A DNA stretch of 64,000 nucleotides from Plasmodiophora brassicae (taxonomy: Eukaryota; Endomyxa; Phytomyxea; Plasmodiophorida; Plasmodiophoridae), in assembly GCA_039704465.1 (NCBI GenBank), contig JASFAU010000009.1:248001-312000 (forward strand), read 5' to 3'. The position numbers were made by a program, and so were the translations under genes. The stretch's first letter is position 1; every line of letters begins with the position of its first letter. Shown piece by piece: positions 54,111-64,000 of the stretch. The notes beneath the pieces were generated by a model, which saw only the letters and a program-made list of their open reading frames with translations, did no database searches and had not been told where the DNA came from.

Positions 54111-55173
54111 GACGTCTCATGCAACCAAGCGGTTTCGTACCTGGAAAGGGACGGGGCCGCCGGGACGACCAGCTTTCTACTGACCCATTCCGATTCAGGA
54201 ACGTTCGCCGTGCTCATGTCCTTGCCGAGCTCGGCCGACTTGGCCGCAGACATGATCCGGACCAGGACGGACGCGCCAGGGACTGTTCAACAACCCATCA
54301 GCCCTGGTGCCCCTATCATGCGACATGGCCCCCTTCAGTACCTACTGACTCTTCGGCGTCTTGTCGTACGAGGATGCCATGAAAACATCCTCTGGGCGAA
54401 CGGTTTCTACTCGTAGCGGCAACTGGAATGATCCGGCGTTCAATGAAATTCCTGCGTCTGCGCTTCAGTAGGGTGCGATCGGGTTCCTTTCATAACGAAC
54501 ACGTTCACGGTGGCAACACTGACAAGCTAGCACATTCGCTTCTTAGCGTCGAACATGGGAGTGCCGACAGAGCACCCAACCTTGAGCCGTTTCGACCCTT
54601 GCTCGATTGTCTCGACCTGTACCTCCAGTGTGCATGCCCGGTTGAAGGGGCGCGCTCGATATTCGCTACGAATTCCTGAGGTGACGTTAAATTACGCGCT
54701 GGAGGACAAACATCGCCATCTTACCAAATGTCGGCCGCCGTGTTGTGGTGCGCGTAACCAGAGCGAGGCGCAGAAAGCGCCTAGAACTAGGTAGCAAGCT
54801 CCACCGGAAGCGCCCCTTTACTGATGTAGAGACCACCCAGACAAAGTTATCGCTGCAGGATTGTCTTGGCCTTCGTTTACCACACGATCCCTGCAAGCAG
54901 GCGTCGTGCTTTGCCAACTGCACGAAAGTTTAGCGTCGGTGAGAATGTACCGCTCACAACGTAGTCTTATGCGAGGTGCATGTTGACGTTCGGAGAACCC
55001 TGCATCCCCAGCATCATGTATGCGGTAGCAGCATTATGCAAGGTCTCTAACACGCGCCCACTGCCACCTCGAAACGACCGCGCCAACCAGCTAACCGGCA
55101 ACGAAGAATGACATTCCTCAGAGATGAAGGCATCCAGGAATTGTTCATTACATGGAGACGTCTTGCGTTAACA
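54111..55173. other. about 1 kb, partly upstream exons of the previous gene, otherwise unexplained
   Basis: Short minus-strand frames (about 54600-54680 and 54200-54253) could be exons of the gene ending at 53171. Nothing else could be supported before the RagA stop at 55174. Confidence 0.3.
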
Positions 55174-56406
55174 TCATTCATCCGCACCAACAGCGCAATA
55201 CCGGGTGAACACCTTGCGCGCCACTTTAATGTTCATCACGGTCGCAGCCGCCTGGATTCGTGGATCCGACATAATCAGCATGATGAAAGTCTGTTCGCAT
55301 CCAAAGGCTCAGAACGATATCCTGACGGATTGCAACGACCACACCGTTGGCGTGAATGGAGATATTAAGGCGGTGAATCGGGAGTTCTTGATCTCGATGC
55401 TGTCGAACCGCCATCCTTCGAACCGCCCGAGCAGAGAAAATTGCTTGACAATATTCGACACCTTCTCGAAGCGGTGACTATCCCAGTGCTCTCGCTGGTG
55501 CTGGTGAGATATGACAAGAAACGTGGCTCGCTCGAAAAGAACAACCTCATCAGCGTCACAAATCTTCAGAACATGCCTCGCGTCAGAAATGCCTCGGCAA
55601 GGCGTAACATGGCGTTACCATGCAGAATTTGGCCAACTGGCGTTCCAGCAGCGCAATATTGGGGACTAGGGTGTACACGATTCGCGACCAAGCATTATAC
55701 AGGGATTCGTCCCATATGGAAGTCTGGAAACAGATCAGGTCGAGCTCCCCGGCCATATGCGTCAACTCTCCTTGGCGTTCTTCGAACACCCGCGTTCGGG
55801 CGGCATCCGTCTGAATCATGTCCATCTTGTGAATCAAGCAGAAAATCTTCGCCTGAGGCGATTTGCTTCGGATAGCCTCTAGGCATTCCTGGAAGTACTC
55901 GACGTCCTTTGCGGGTTCCTTGGATGTTACATCAAAGACGTAAATCAGAACCTGGAAACAAACCGGCTCAGCGTGCCCGCCAAGCGCAACCTTGAATTCC
56001 TTCCAACCTCAACGTTCCGAAAGATATGGTCCCTCTGTGATTTGAAGTAATTCTCCTACAGCGTCGTCAGCTCAGAGATGACATCATCCCATTGATCCTG
56101 TGCATACCATAAACCGGTCCTGACCTCCGCAATCCCACAGATTTAGAACGAGGTTGCCAAGAAATCGTACCTGTGCATGGATAAATGAGCGGACAGCTTG
56201 CGAGCCATATCGCGGAGCGTACGTAATTATGTTCGACATCCAGTGTCGGCAGCAGGCGCTGCGTGCCGATCGCTGTTGCAACGACCCGTCAGGATCGTTC
56301 CCGCGCGACACACTGCATACGCACCGAGGTAGTTTGCGAAGATGATCGACCGCATGGAGGTCTTGCCAGACCCGGACTTGCCCATCAGCAGGACCTTGCT
56401 CTTCAT
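55174..56406 (-). CDS. RAGA: Rag GTPase, RagA/B (Gtr1) type
   Basis: Seven exons (complement of 56325-56406, 56223-56272, 56108-56170, 56008-56055, 55619-55951, 55345-55563 and 55174-55290) give 303 residues, the usual RagA length. Rag heterodimers recruit TORC1 to the lysosome or vacuole in response to amino acids. Landmarks are the P-loop '[16 protein letters not shown]', '[25 protein letters not shown]', '[23 protein letters not shown]', '[10 protein letters not shown]', '[15 protein letters not shown]' and '[18 protein letters not shown]'. The C-terminal roadblock part ends '[19 protein letters not shown]'. All seven junctions are in phase, one with an AAG acceptor. A RagC/D partner is expected elsewhere. 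Confidence 0.92.
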
Positions 56407-56573
56407 CGTGACGCGCGCGCGTACCGTCACGATTCGCGACCGTCCGCGCGGATTGCGCCACTCAGAGCCGGCAAACTGCACGGCGTTACGTCATGCTGCC
56501 ATTGGTTCATTCGAAGGCGGGGAGGGTCCTCGGTTGACTCAGCGTGGAGTCATTGTTCAATGACGCTATCGAT

Positions 56574-57546
56574 ATGAGACGTGCCTGGTGGATAATGGCG
56601 GCGAGCAGTGCGTTTACGCTTGCGGTCGTTGCCGCACAGGCGGGAAGCGACCCCGCCTATAATTCTTCAACGACAACGTCTACTGCAGCGCAGACGACCT
56701 CGCGCCCGCTAAGCGGCGTCCGCTCGCACTGGACGTCGGGTCGTGCGCGCTCCCGCGATCAGGTCTCACCAGCCGTGAGCCCGTCCCATACAACGATCAA
56801 TATCGATGGGCATTTAACCGAATACGATGGCGACGGCGTCGTCGACTTGCCCTTGACCACTCAGGCATCTGTCAACGCATCTTCGACACAGTAAATCACA
56901 ATACGGCCAGTTCAATCCAGGCGTGCGGACCCCTATTTGCCTACTATGAGTATGTCTTCGTAGGGACGTACTGTCGAATCTGTTGGCACGTATATATGGG
57001 TAATTGCTGCATGGTCACAGCCTGCAGGCGCCAGGCGGTGGAGGCGTGGAGCGCCTGGCCATCGGTGTTCGGACCGCGCGGTCCGCCATGAGCGCTGTTG
57101 CCGGTCGCCATGACGTTCGCAGCGTTCGACCGCAGGCCGATCGGGTCGCCTACCAGCGACTTCTGAACGCACAGGCCAGACGTTCGCAGGTTGTTTGTAC
57201 AACAGGATGTGTGCCCGCTGGCTCAACTGACGACGGGTGTCAGATTATAGCTATCTGCGACGAGATCCTGGACCTATGTGCCCGGTGTACCAGCGATGAC
57301 GAACTGGCGGGTGCCGTGATGGACGTCGATGACGACGGAAGTGATGCTGCTACCCCGGACCCGAATGCTAACGTCTGCGAATGGGTGCTGCTTGATGAGA
57401 TGTCGTGCGGCAAGGATATCTCGGATACGCATTACTTCAATCGGCCGGCCGCCGTTCAACGCCCGCATGTGTCTGTTGGGCTTCCGAAGACTCTATCTCC
57501 CCAGCCGAGGTCTGAGTGGCCACCTTCTTTCCCTGTACGGTGCTGA
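56574..57546 (+). CDS. possible secreted serine/threonine- and cysteine-rich protein, exons unresolved
   Basis: An ATG at 56574 opens a signal-peptide-like leader ('MAASSAFTLAVVAAQAG'). It is followed by a Ser/Thr-rich stretch of about 80 residues to a TAA at 56892. Other frames downstream look coding: 'ACGPLFAYYEYVFVGTYC' near 56920-56990, and a cysteine-bearing acidic stretch ('CTTGCVPAGSTDDGC', 'CDEILDLCARC', 'CEWVLLDEMSCG') at 57190-57420. They may be exons of one secreted or surface protein, but the introns that would join them are too short or out of phase. Not recognised. The gene could also continue toward 57.8 kb. Confidence 0.3.
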
Positions 57547-58399
57547 ATGTCGCCCCGTTCTGTAGGCAGCACGTTCTGGAGTTGCTTGCGTGCGATGCCG
57601 AGGAAGTATACGCTGCTGTCGATCACGATGAGATGGTGCAGGATGGACAGTGCACGATGGAAAGGCCGTATCTGGAGCGGTATGCCCGGCAGATATGGCT
57701 GTTTCAGCACGAGCACGGGACAAGACTGTCTGGACCGCATCGCCCGAACGACTGTATTCACGTCCCGTTCCAAGAGTGGGAATGGAACCTAGTCATGGAG
57801 TCTGCTCGTCTCAATGGGTACCCCGACTGTGTACGACTTTCGTTTAATGTTCTGCTCCTTTCGACACATTTACAATATGGCATTCAGTCGGCACTGGCTC
57901 AGTCCCTTCCGGGACGTACTGCATCTGACATCTTCGCTGCATGGGATGACACCGTCACGTATGGCCCTGAAACGACGCGAGAAGCGCTTGTTGTCCACGA
58001 CCACAAACGAACCCGTGCCGGCCAACGTACGACCGACGTTCATGCTTCTGTCGCTCAACGGACGAACATTATACGTCGGGAATGCGGCGAGGTGCCTTGT
58101 ACTGCTGTCGCGAGTAGATTGCCGTCATCTAACTGTCGCATGTCACAGGACGATACTGCACAATGGATCTACAGATTAGGTATATATCGTAAACCGTTTT
58201 CAAAATGCTCCTATTAACCGGCCGTGTAGGATATGGACACGCGCGATGCACGTGGAGCATGCAGTGCGAGTCAGACGTCAACGAAGTTGTCATGGGCAAT
58301 TCCGAGTACAACTGTCACCAGCTCATCTCAGTTGGAGGTGTACGTTATCCGGGACCCATTGATCCTTGTCACTGCCACCTGAAACGTGAACAGGACAAT

Positions 58400-59883
58400 T
58401 CCCCTCCTGTTCTTCTCGATATGAAAAGTAAGACTGAGAAACGACTGATGGGGCACTCGTATGGAAATGTACACGTAGTCGTGTGGCAACGAGCTAATGC
58501 TTCTACTCGCAGAGGCAAAGTTACCGAAGCCATGTTCACGTGCGGTGGTAGATTCGTTGTAACAGGCGGGGAGGACAAGACCGTCCAGGTATTTTTACAG
58601 TTCGGTTCTTCGTGACGACATGTATCACAATCAGTGGTCAGATCTACAACAGTGCGTCAGGGAAGCATAAGGCGGCAATTGAAGCATGCTCTGCTGTTGT
58701 CCGTCTCGTGCCCCATGAAGTTGAACCAATATTTGCGTTGGCAACTGACGAGGCACGTGCTTGGTGTCAGTGAAATTGGTCTGTCTGACTTTCCCTTATG
58801 AATCACTGTAGTCTCCTTTCCTGACCGCCCACAACGCGCGGACTCTCAGCATTCAAAAGGTTAAGCTTTCGTTCGAAGACACCGTTCTCGATGCTGTGTT
58901 CGGCGGCAAGAACACCCACAACCAAGACCAGCTGGTCGTTGGATTCCGCAAAGTGCGAACGTCTGCAGGGGCTTGTTCCAAAGGTCCACTGACGTGCATC
59001 GTAGGAGACGGCCGTGTTTCGATACCAGCTTACTCCATCTGGGCTGAAAAAGGTCGCCAAGGTTAACCAGAGCGACGGGAGTGTATGTTGTGTGGCTGAT
59101 CATTTCCGCGTTGATCTCACACTTGTAATAGGTGTTTCTCGTCAGGAATGTTCCTGCTTATGGTACCCTGGTTTGCAGTCGTTCATGTTCTGTAACTTAC
59201 AGGTAGCGGTAGGATCTGCCTATGCTGCGTCGTTTCTCTATTGCGCCGAGAAGGATCAAGTCGGCAGCGATCGAGTGTGGATATGGGATACGCGGGAACA
59301 GAACACCAGAGCAAACGTAATGGCAACCGCGCATAGGTCTTCATATGCGAAGCGTCTGAACACATCTTTGCTGCACAGCCCGTGACGATTCGGTCGTATT
59401 CCGGTCGCGGACGTCATATGATTGGGGGCATGAGCGTATCCCACGATGGGCGATACTTGCAGACGTCCGGCACCGACGGCTGCGTCTGTATCAGCGACTT
59501 GAGACGTCTGGGATCGAAACCGCTTCTTGTCCTTAAAGTAGGAACGCTTGGTGCTGATCTGACAATGACTTTCTCTGGTCTGAATCGCGTTTCAGCATTC
59601 TTTCCATCAGGGCATTGTTGGGGAAGGCGTCGCGATGGAATGGTCCTACGACTCCAGGTTCGTTGTCACCGGATCTGACGATTGCACTGTCCGGATCTGG
59701 GACATTGCTTGTGCGACAGCGTCCGATTTCACGGCCGGCTGCCCACCATCCGGGCGTCTAATCCGCACGATCGATGGCAATGCGGACGGAGACGGCATTG
59801 TGCACATCGTCGCAACGGCCCATGACCGGCACGCGTTCGCATTCGCCACAAAGATGGGACGTACCGCTCTATACGAACAATGA
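58400..59883 (+). CDS. WD40-repeat protein, 5' end unresolved
   Basis: At least four beta-propeller blades are visible in order. They are 'KRLMGHSGKVTEAMFTCGGR' with 'FVVTGGEDKTVQIY' (58440-58590, spliced to 58665), 'VLDAVFGGKNTHNQDQLVVG' (58890-58945), 'GGMSVSHDGRYLQTSGTDGC' (59425-59490), and 'FVVTGSDDCTVRIWDI' (59660-59705). The stop is at 59883. The splice 'MGHS-GKVTE' at 58472-58527 is firm, and others are ambiguous. Sequence from about 57.55 kb ('HVLELLACDAEEVYAAVDHD', 'MLLSLNGRTLYVGN') may be its upstream part. WD40 propellers are scaffolds; no specific family was recognised. Confidence 0.5.
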
Positions 59884-59934
59884 CTATTTTATTCGATCCG
59901 TCTGCGCATGGCGCGGATTGGGCATCTTTGTCGG

Positions 59935-61377
59935 TTAGCCGTTCTGCAGTAGCATTCGCGATTCATTTGTCATCAAGAATCGCTGGAACGAATCCAGCGA
60001 AACGGCGTTGTACAACTCTTTCCACGCATCATCGAAGACGGTCGCTTTGATCATGTTAGGAGTCTGGGCGTGGCCAGCACCGGCACCATCAACCACAACG
60101 GACGTTACGTCGCCTGCCTGTACTGCACCAGCCTGTTCCGATGCTCGACGTCGCGTTATGGATTGGAATTCGACTGCCAGCTTCTGCTGGGCCTCGGATG
60201 ACAAGTTCACTTGCAGGGGGCCATTGTCACTAACAAAGTTGTCGTATACGCGTCGGGCGGCCAGATTGTTGCGGTTGATCCCATCGATATCGTTACTGTT
60301 CAGCGTGAACTCGCTCTTGAACTTCTGAACCGCCTGATAGAACAGGACGATCTCAATGCAGAACTCAGCCTCCAGGAACTTGGACAATGCTGCTAGACCT
60401 TCGGGCATCGTCAGGATGTCCTGCAACGAGAACGCGTGTCGCTCCCTGTCGAACACTGCGCGATACGACGCTCGCAACGGTACGACGATCCCAATGTACA
60501 GAACAGCGTGCTCAACGACCCAGATGATGACCGAGTAGTACAGGTTAGCAACCATTTCTGTAGAGTAACCGTCAATATGTTAGACATCCCCGGCGGGCAC
60601 TTGGCGCTACTGACTCGAGGTTACGAACACCATCACGGCCAACGTGGATACGATCCCGACGACATAGGCCATGCCCAAGTACATCAGCTCTCTCTGCAGA
60701 ATGTTACCGATGTATAACGTCCAAGTGCACGTTCAAGGGTACCTTGATGCCAAACCCGTCTCTGCAGGTCTTCAGGTTGAACGCAACGATGACAAAGAGT
60801 CCTACTTCGCAGTACACCCAGGCGTCCATAACGTTAATCCCAACAGGACACGCGCAGTTGGGGTCGGACACGCCTTCCAGCGCACACGACAGGGTGCCGG
60901 CGGTGATATGGATCAGGACCATGCACCGCAGCATATGCTTCTTCAGAAACGCCATGACGATATGGTGATGCCGGAGCAGCCACGTTTCGAAGAACGGCGC
61001 TACTGATGGGTCCATGGACTTGGCGCGGGTCAGGCGGTAGTTGGCGAACAGGAGGACAGATCGCATGAAGACGCAGTCCATCAGCACCGGTGTCAGAATC
61101 TGGGTGAACACGACCTGCAATGCGCATGACGACGATACGGATTGCAGGTAAATGTTATAAGGGACCTGGAAGCATACGTTAGCGTTCGTATCGGCCAGAC
61201 TACCGCAAGCTGGCCGACGAGCTGAAGCCCAGCAGTGTAGAACAGGACAATCAGGGGCTGGCGGGGTTTGACCGGCTGGCGGTACCGACGCCGGAAGAAC
61301 GCGATGAAGAGAACGGAACACACGATTGCATCGGCGCAGAAGACGCCGATGACCGCTGCTGATAGACTATCAACCAT
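59935..61377 (-). CDS. seven-transmembrane receptor with cytoplasmic RGS domain
   Basis: Four exons (complement of 61204-61377, 60743-61165, 60615-60693 and 59935-60557) make 432 residues. Seven hydrophobic helices are spread over the exons: two in exon 1, three in exon 2, one in exon 3 ('MAYVVGIVSTLAVMVFV') and one opening exon 4 ('VIIWVVEHAVLYIGIVV'). A regulator-of-G-protein-signalling domain follows: 'DILTMPEGLAALSKFLEAEF', 'CIEIVLFYQAVQKFK', 'AARRVYDNFVSDNGPLQVNL' and 'DDAWKELYNAVSLDSFQRFL'. RGS domains speed GTP hydrolysis by G-alpha. The 7TM-RGS layout is like plant AtRGS1 and forms in zoosporic fungi. An insertion of about 35-40 residues lies before the last RGS helices. Confidence 0.85.
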
Positions 61378-61469
61378 GCCGAACAGCCTCTTTGGCCTTC
61401 CGGCCAGTCCACGTCTCTGTACGATTGACTGCGCGGCATACAGTCTCTAGTACCTCATTAGTCATTCAC

Positions 61470-62000
61470 CTATAGTACGTAGCCGTTCTGTAGCAGCATA
61501 TTGGATTCGTCAGTCAGCGGGAATCGTTGAAACGAATCCAACGATACGGCGTTGTAGAGCTCGTCGAAGACGCTCTCTGAGACAACGTTTGGGTTCGTTC
61601 GCTGGCTCGCATTAGTGGCAATGCCGTCAGCGACGAACAATGGACGTCGCCAGGACGAGAACTCGCTCTTGTGAATCACGCAATAGAACAGGATGGCTTC
61701 GATGCAGGATTCCGCCTCTAACCTTCTGCACCGCACATGGCGTTTGCAGGTACAAGTACAACGCGACCTGTTCGCTCCCGTTAGCGCTTCCAACGACCAT
61801 GGTCGTGTCGAACGCCTGACGGATTGAAGCCCGGCGGTGTGGAACAGGACCACGAAGGGCTGTCGGAAGAACGCTGTGAACAGAACACAACATACTGCCG
61901 CGTCGGCACAGAGGTGCCGATGACGGCTGCCGGCAGACCGCCCCCGTGTGCAGGCCCCAGTACAGACAGCACCCTCTGCCCAGGATGTCCGGTGCCCGTC
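61470..62000 (-). pseudogene. decayed tandem duplicate of the 7TM-RGS gene
   Basis: Minus-strand frames repeat pieces of the neighbour. 'LCADAAVCCVLFTAFFRQPF' with 'VVLFHTAGLQSV' corresponds to its first two helices. 'ESCIEAILFY' corresponds to the RGS start, and 'FDELYNAVSLDSFQRFPLTDE' with 'NMLLQNG' to the RGS end. Helices 3-7 and the middle of the RGS domain are missing, and frame changes join the pieces. It lies directly upstream of the intact gene in the same orientation, so it is a tandem copy that has lost most of its length. Confidence 0.7.
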
Positions 62001-62120
62001 CCACACTTTGCGGCACCTCGTAAGTTGTGTGCAGCAGTTAGTGTACCGTTGAAGGATGCTCAGTGGGTTCCCGTGCCGCGTTGTTTGCACTGGTCATTTG
62101 GGATTTTGTGCGGGAATGGG

Positions 62121-63900
62121 ATGGTGGACGCGGAATCGTTGGTGGTGCCGTTCGTCGTCTGGTGCGGAGCGCCCGAGCACGTCGCCACCTGTGCCAGCGC
62201 GACGCCCGATACGCTGGTGACTGGATCCGTATCCGGCCAGTTGGTCCTGTGGCGGAAGCCCAAATGGAGCCGGTCGCGTGACCGGGCGGCGTCGCCGACC
62301 TCGAGGACGGTATTGGAGCGCAATCTGGAATTGCAGATGACCGACATGGAGAACAACGCCGACGATCGATATAAACCGGTTGCTGTTGTGGTTGGGCGAA
62401 TCGATGCTGCCGTTGCCATCACCGCCGTCTGCATCTTTCAGTTTGGAGACACACGGCTCTTCATTGCTGCATACCAGGATGGTCTCGTCAGTGTCCATGA
62501 ATGTACGTTCTGTTGAATTATTAATATGCGCGTTCAGTCGTGATGTGTGACTGAGCGTACCAGGTTTGAACGGCGACGCGATTATTTCGGTCCAGCTGCT
62601 GTCGATATGGGCGGCAAGGATCGAAGTGTATCAGGCGACTCGAAGCGATCCGTTTGTGTTTGCGGTCTGCACTCCGCGGGCACAAACGGCCACTCAAGTG
62701 TTCGTCCTTCGAGTCGGGCTTGGCGAAGGTTTGGAGGAGTGTTCGGCGTCGTGCTGTTGCTCGTTGTGCTGACGCGCACGGTAGGCTATAGAGGGAGCCT
62801 ATCGATCGTAAAGGCAATCGATCATGACGAGCCTGTTGTCGATTCTGCACTTCTGGTCGAACGCGATTTCCGACTTGTCGTCCTGACTCGTGCCCGGATC
62901 TACATTTGGACTTTGATGCTGGCCGAGCCCCCTCTACGGTTCGAGTTGGACATCCAGGGAATGCCCATATCGCTGGCTGCTTCTGCTTGGAACAATGCTT
63001 TTGCCGTCTTGTGTAACAGTTCCGTGAATATTTATGAGATGGATTGGACTTCGCTTTCATTTCGCCAAGTGTTATCAAAGGATGGTCTCGACGATGACCT
63101 TTCGTCGGTAATCTTTTGTGATGCAAACCGTGTTGCTATCACGCATGAACGCAGCGCTGCTGTGGACATTGTTAACGATGGGGAACTATTTAATCTCGAG
63201 GGGAGACATCCCGGGTTCAGCCATGCAGTGGCTCGTCTTTCTGGCTCTCGACGCTTGTCGATCCACAGTACTGTATGCGTTCCATCAAGAGGTCACCTGG
63301 TTATCGTCGGAGGCGACCATATGCCATCGGGAATGGTTGTTGAATATGACCTGTCCCAAATGACTCCTCGGATCACCGATATGACGTCTCTGTTTCCGTC
63401 AACGGGCTTCATCACGGCGTTCTGCATGTTCACGAATCCGTTGCCAACTCTTGTGACTGGGCATAGTAAGCCGTGAGTATTAGCAAATGTCGCTTTGTTA
63501 AGCGACTGTCTGTAGATGATGGTCAAATTCGCGTGCAGCCTCTCATGCAGAAAGGAGTGAGCGTCATCAGAGGCCGTAAATCATCGGTGACTGCCCTGAC
63601 AACATCCAGCGATCTGCTTTTAGCAGGCAGCGACGACGGGTTCGTCACGCTCTGGTCATTGAAAACAAAGACAAGGTGCGTGCATCGTAGGCGCGTCGCA
63701 ACGCAGTTTCCCCTGATGGTGTACTATTATGGCAGAATTTGTCAATTCGACAATTCGCATTGTGGACCTGTTCTGCGTTTTATTCACGTTTCTGCGTCAC
63801 GTGTTGCAGCGATTTCGGCAGATAATGCTTTTTCAGTTTACGACTGCACGTTTGCGTCGTGTCTTCTTGTAGCACATGGGCATGGCCGACCTGTCATCAG
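62121..63900 (+). CDS. WD40-repeat protein, continues beyond the right edge
   Basis: Five exons (62121-62502, 62564-62728, 62794-63465, 63516-63675, 63736-about 63900) read in phase from the ATG 'MVDAESLVVPFVVWCGAPEH'. Propeller signatures are 'VATCASATPDTLVTGSVSGQ' with 'LVLWR', 'GDTRLFIAAYQDGLVSVHEC', 'MFTNPLPTLVTGHNDGQIRV' and 'VTALTTSSDLLLAGSDDGFV' with 'TLWS'. A donor-like GT follows 63900, so the gene probably continues past 64000. The layout (W.. first blade, long inter-blade loops) recalls large two-propeller proteins such as the DMXL/WDR7 group, but this is a guess. The start lies 120 bp from the RGS pseudogene. Confidence 0.65.
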
Positions 63901-64000
63901 GTATCACGACGAGTAACGTCATGTCGTCGTTTGACTTATGATGTGGACAGTTTCCTGCGATCCGACTGGGCGGACCGCGCTAACTATACTATTGCTGTTG

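Overview
This is nuclear DNA of a GC-rich, intron-rich, flagellated unicellular eukaryote. Splitting the open frames at short GT..AG introns (mostly about 36-70 bp, one-base phase shifts resolved by family alignment) gives complete proteins of clearly eukaryotic families. IFT81 and a p25-alpha/TPPP protein point to a cilium or flagellum. RagA/Gtr1, EED (PRC2), CDT1, Rev7, an RBR ubiquitin ligase, Tim10, DGAT2, a cGMP-dependent-type kinase, a 7TM-RGS receptor and a class C-like adhesion receptor point to an opisthokont-grade protist or zoosporic fungus rather than a plant (Rag GTPases) or yeast. The standard code is used: TAA, TAG and TGA all act as stops. The sequence alone does not fix the phylum. 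I recognised no rRNA, tRNA, CRISPR or intact transposon.

Layout. 1-0.6 kb: C-terminus of the box C/D snoRNP assembly factor BCD1. 0.8-1.7 kb: small four-TM protein. 1.9-3.7 kb: aldehyde dehydrogenase (7 exons), convergent with CDT1 (3.9-6.1 kb). 6.7-11.3 kb: a 1506-residue LamG/cadherin-like/cysteine-repeat 7TM receptor with extreme GC bias. 11.7-20.5 kb: four tandem copies of an unrecognised secreted ankyrin-like family (two intact, one with a single nonsense codon, one relic). 20.7-21.6 kb: a frameshifted glycosyltransferase-like gene. 21.8-23.1 kb: RBR ligase. 23.3-25.7 kb: IFT81. 26-27.3 kb: DGAT2. 27.5-30.4 kb: cyclic-nucleotide-dependent kinase. 30.5-30.9 kb: p25-alpha. 31.1-32.8 kb: EED. 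33-33.4 kb: Tim10. 33.4-34.1 kb: Rev7. 34.3-35.1 kb: RRM protein. 35.4-35.9 kb: CAAX-box protein. 36.2-42.3 kb: large TmcB-like membrane PAS protein. 42.5-43.4 kb: bacterial-type HPRT. 43.5-45.4 kb: HAUS5-like augmin subunit. 45.7-49.9 kb: NT-C2 coiled-coil protein. 50.1-50.4 kb: a defensin-like secreted peptide. 51.3-51.6 kb: a 127-bp near-perfect inverted repeat. 51.6-52.9 kb: secreted SKP1/ankyrin protein. 53-55 kb: poorly resolved minus-strand gene. 55.2-56.4 kb: RagA. 56.6-59.9 kb: a possible secreted protein and a WD40 protein. 59.9-62 kb: 7TM-RGS receptor plus a decayed duplicate. 62.1 kb to the end: another WD40 protein.

The genes do not form an operon. Themes recur, however: flagellar and microtubule parts (IFT81, p25-alpha, HAUS5), sensing (adhesion 7TM, 7TM-RGS, cyclic-nucleotide kinase, TmcB-like PAS, RagA), chromatin/replication/repair (CDT1, EED, Rev7), and lineage-specific secreted proteins that are duplicating and decaying. 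Exon limits were read by eye and checked by reading-frame arithmetic. Where they stayed ambiguous the entry says so.
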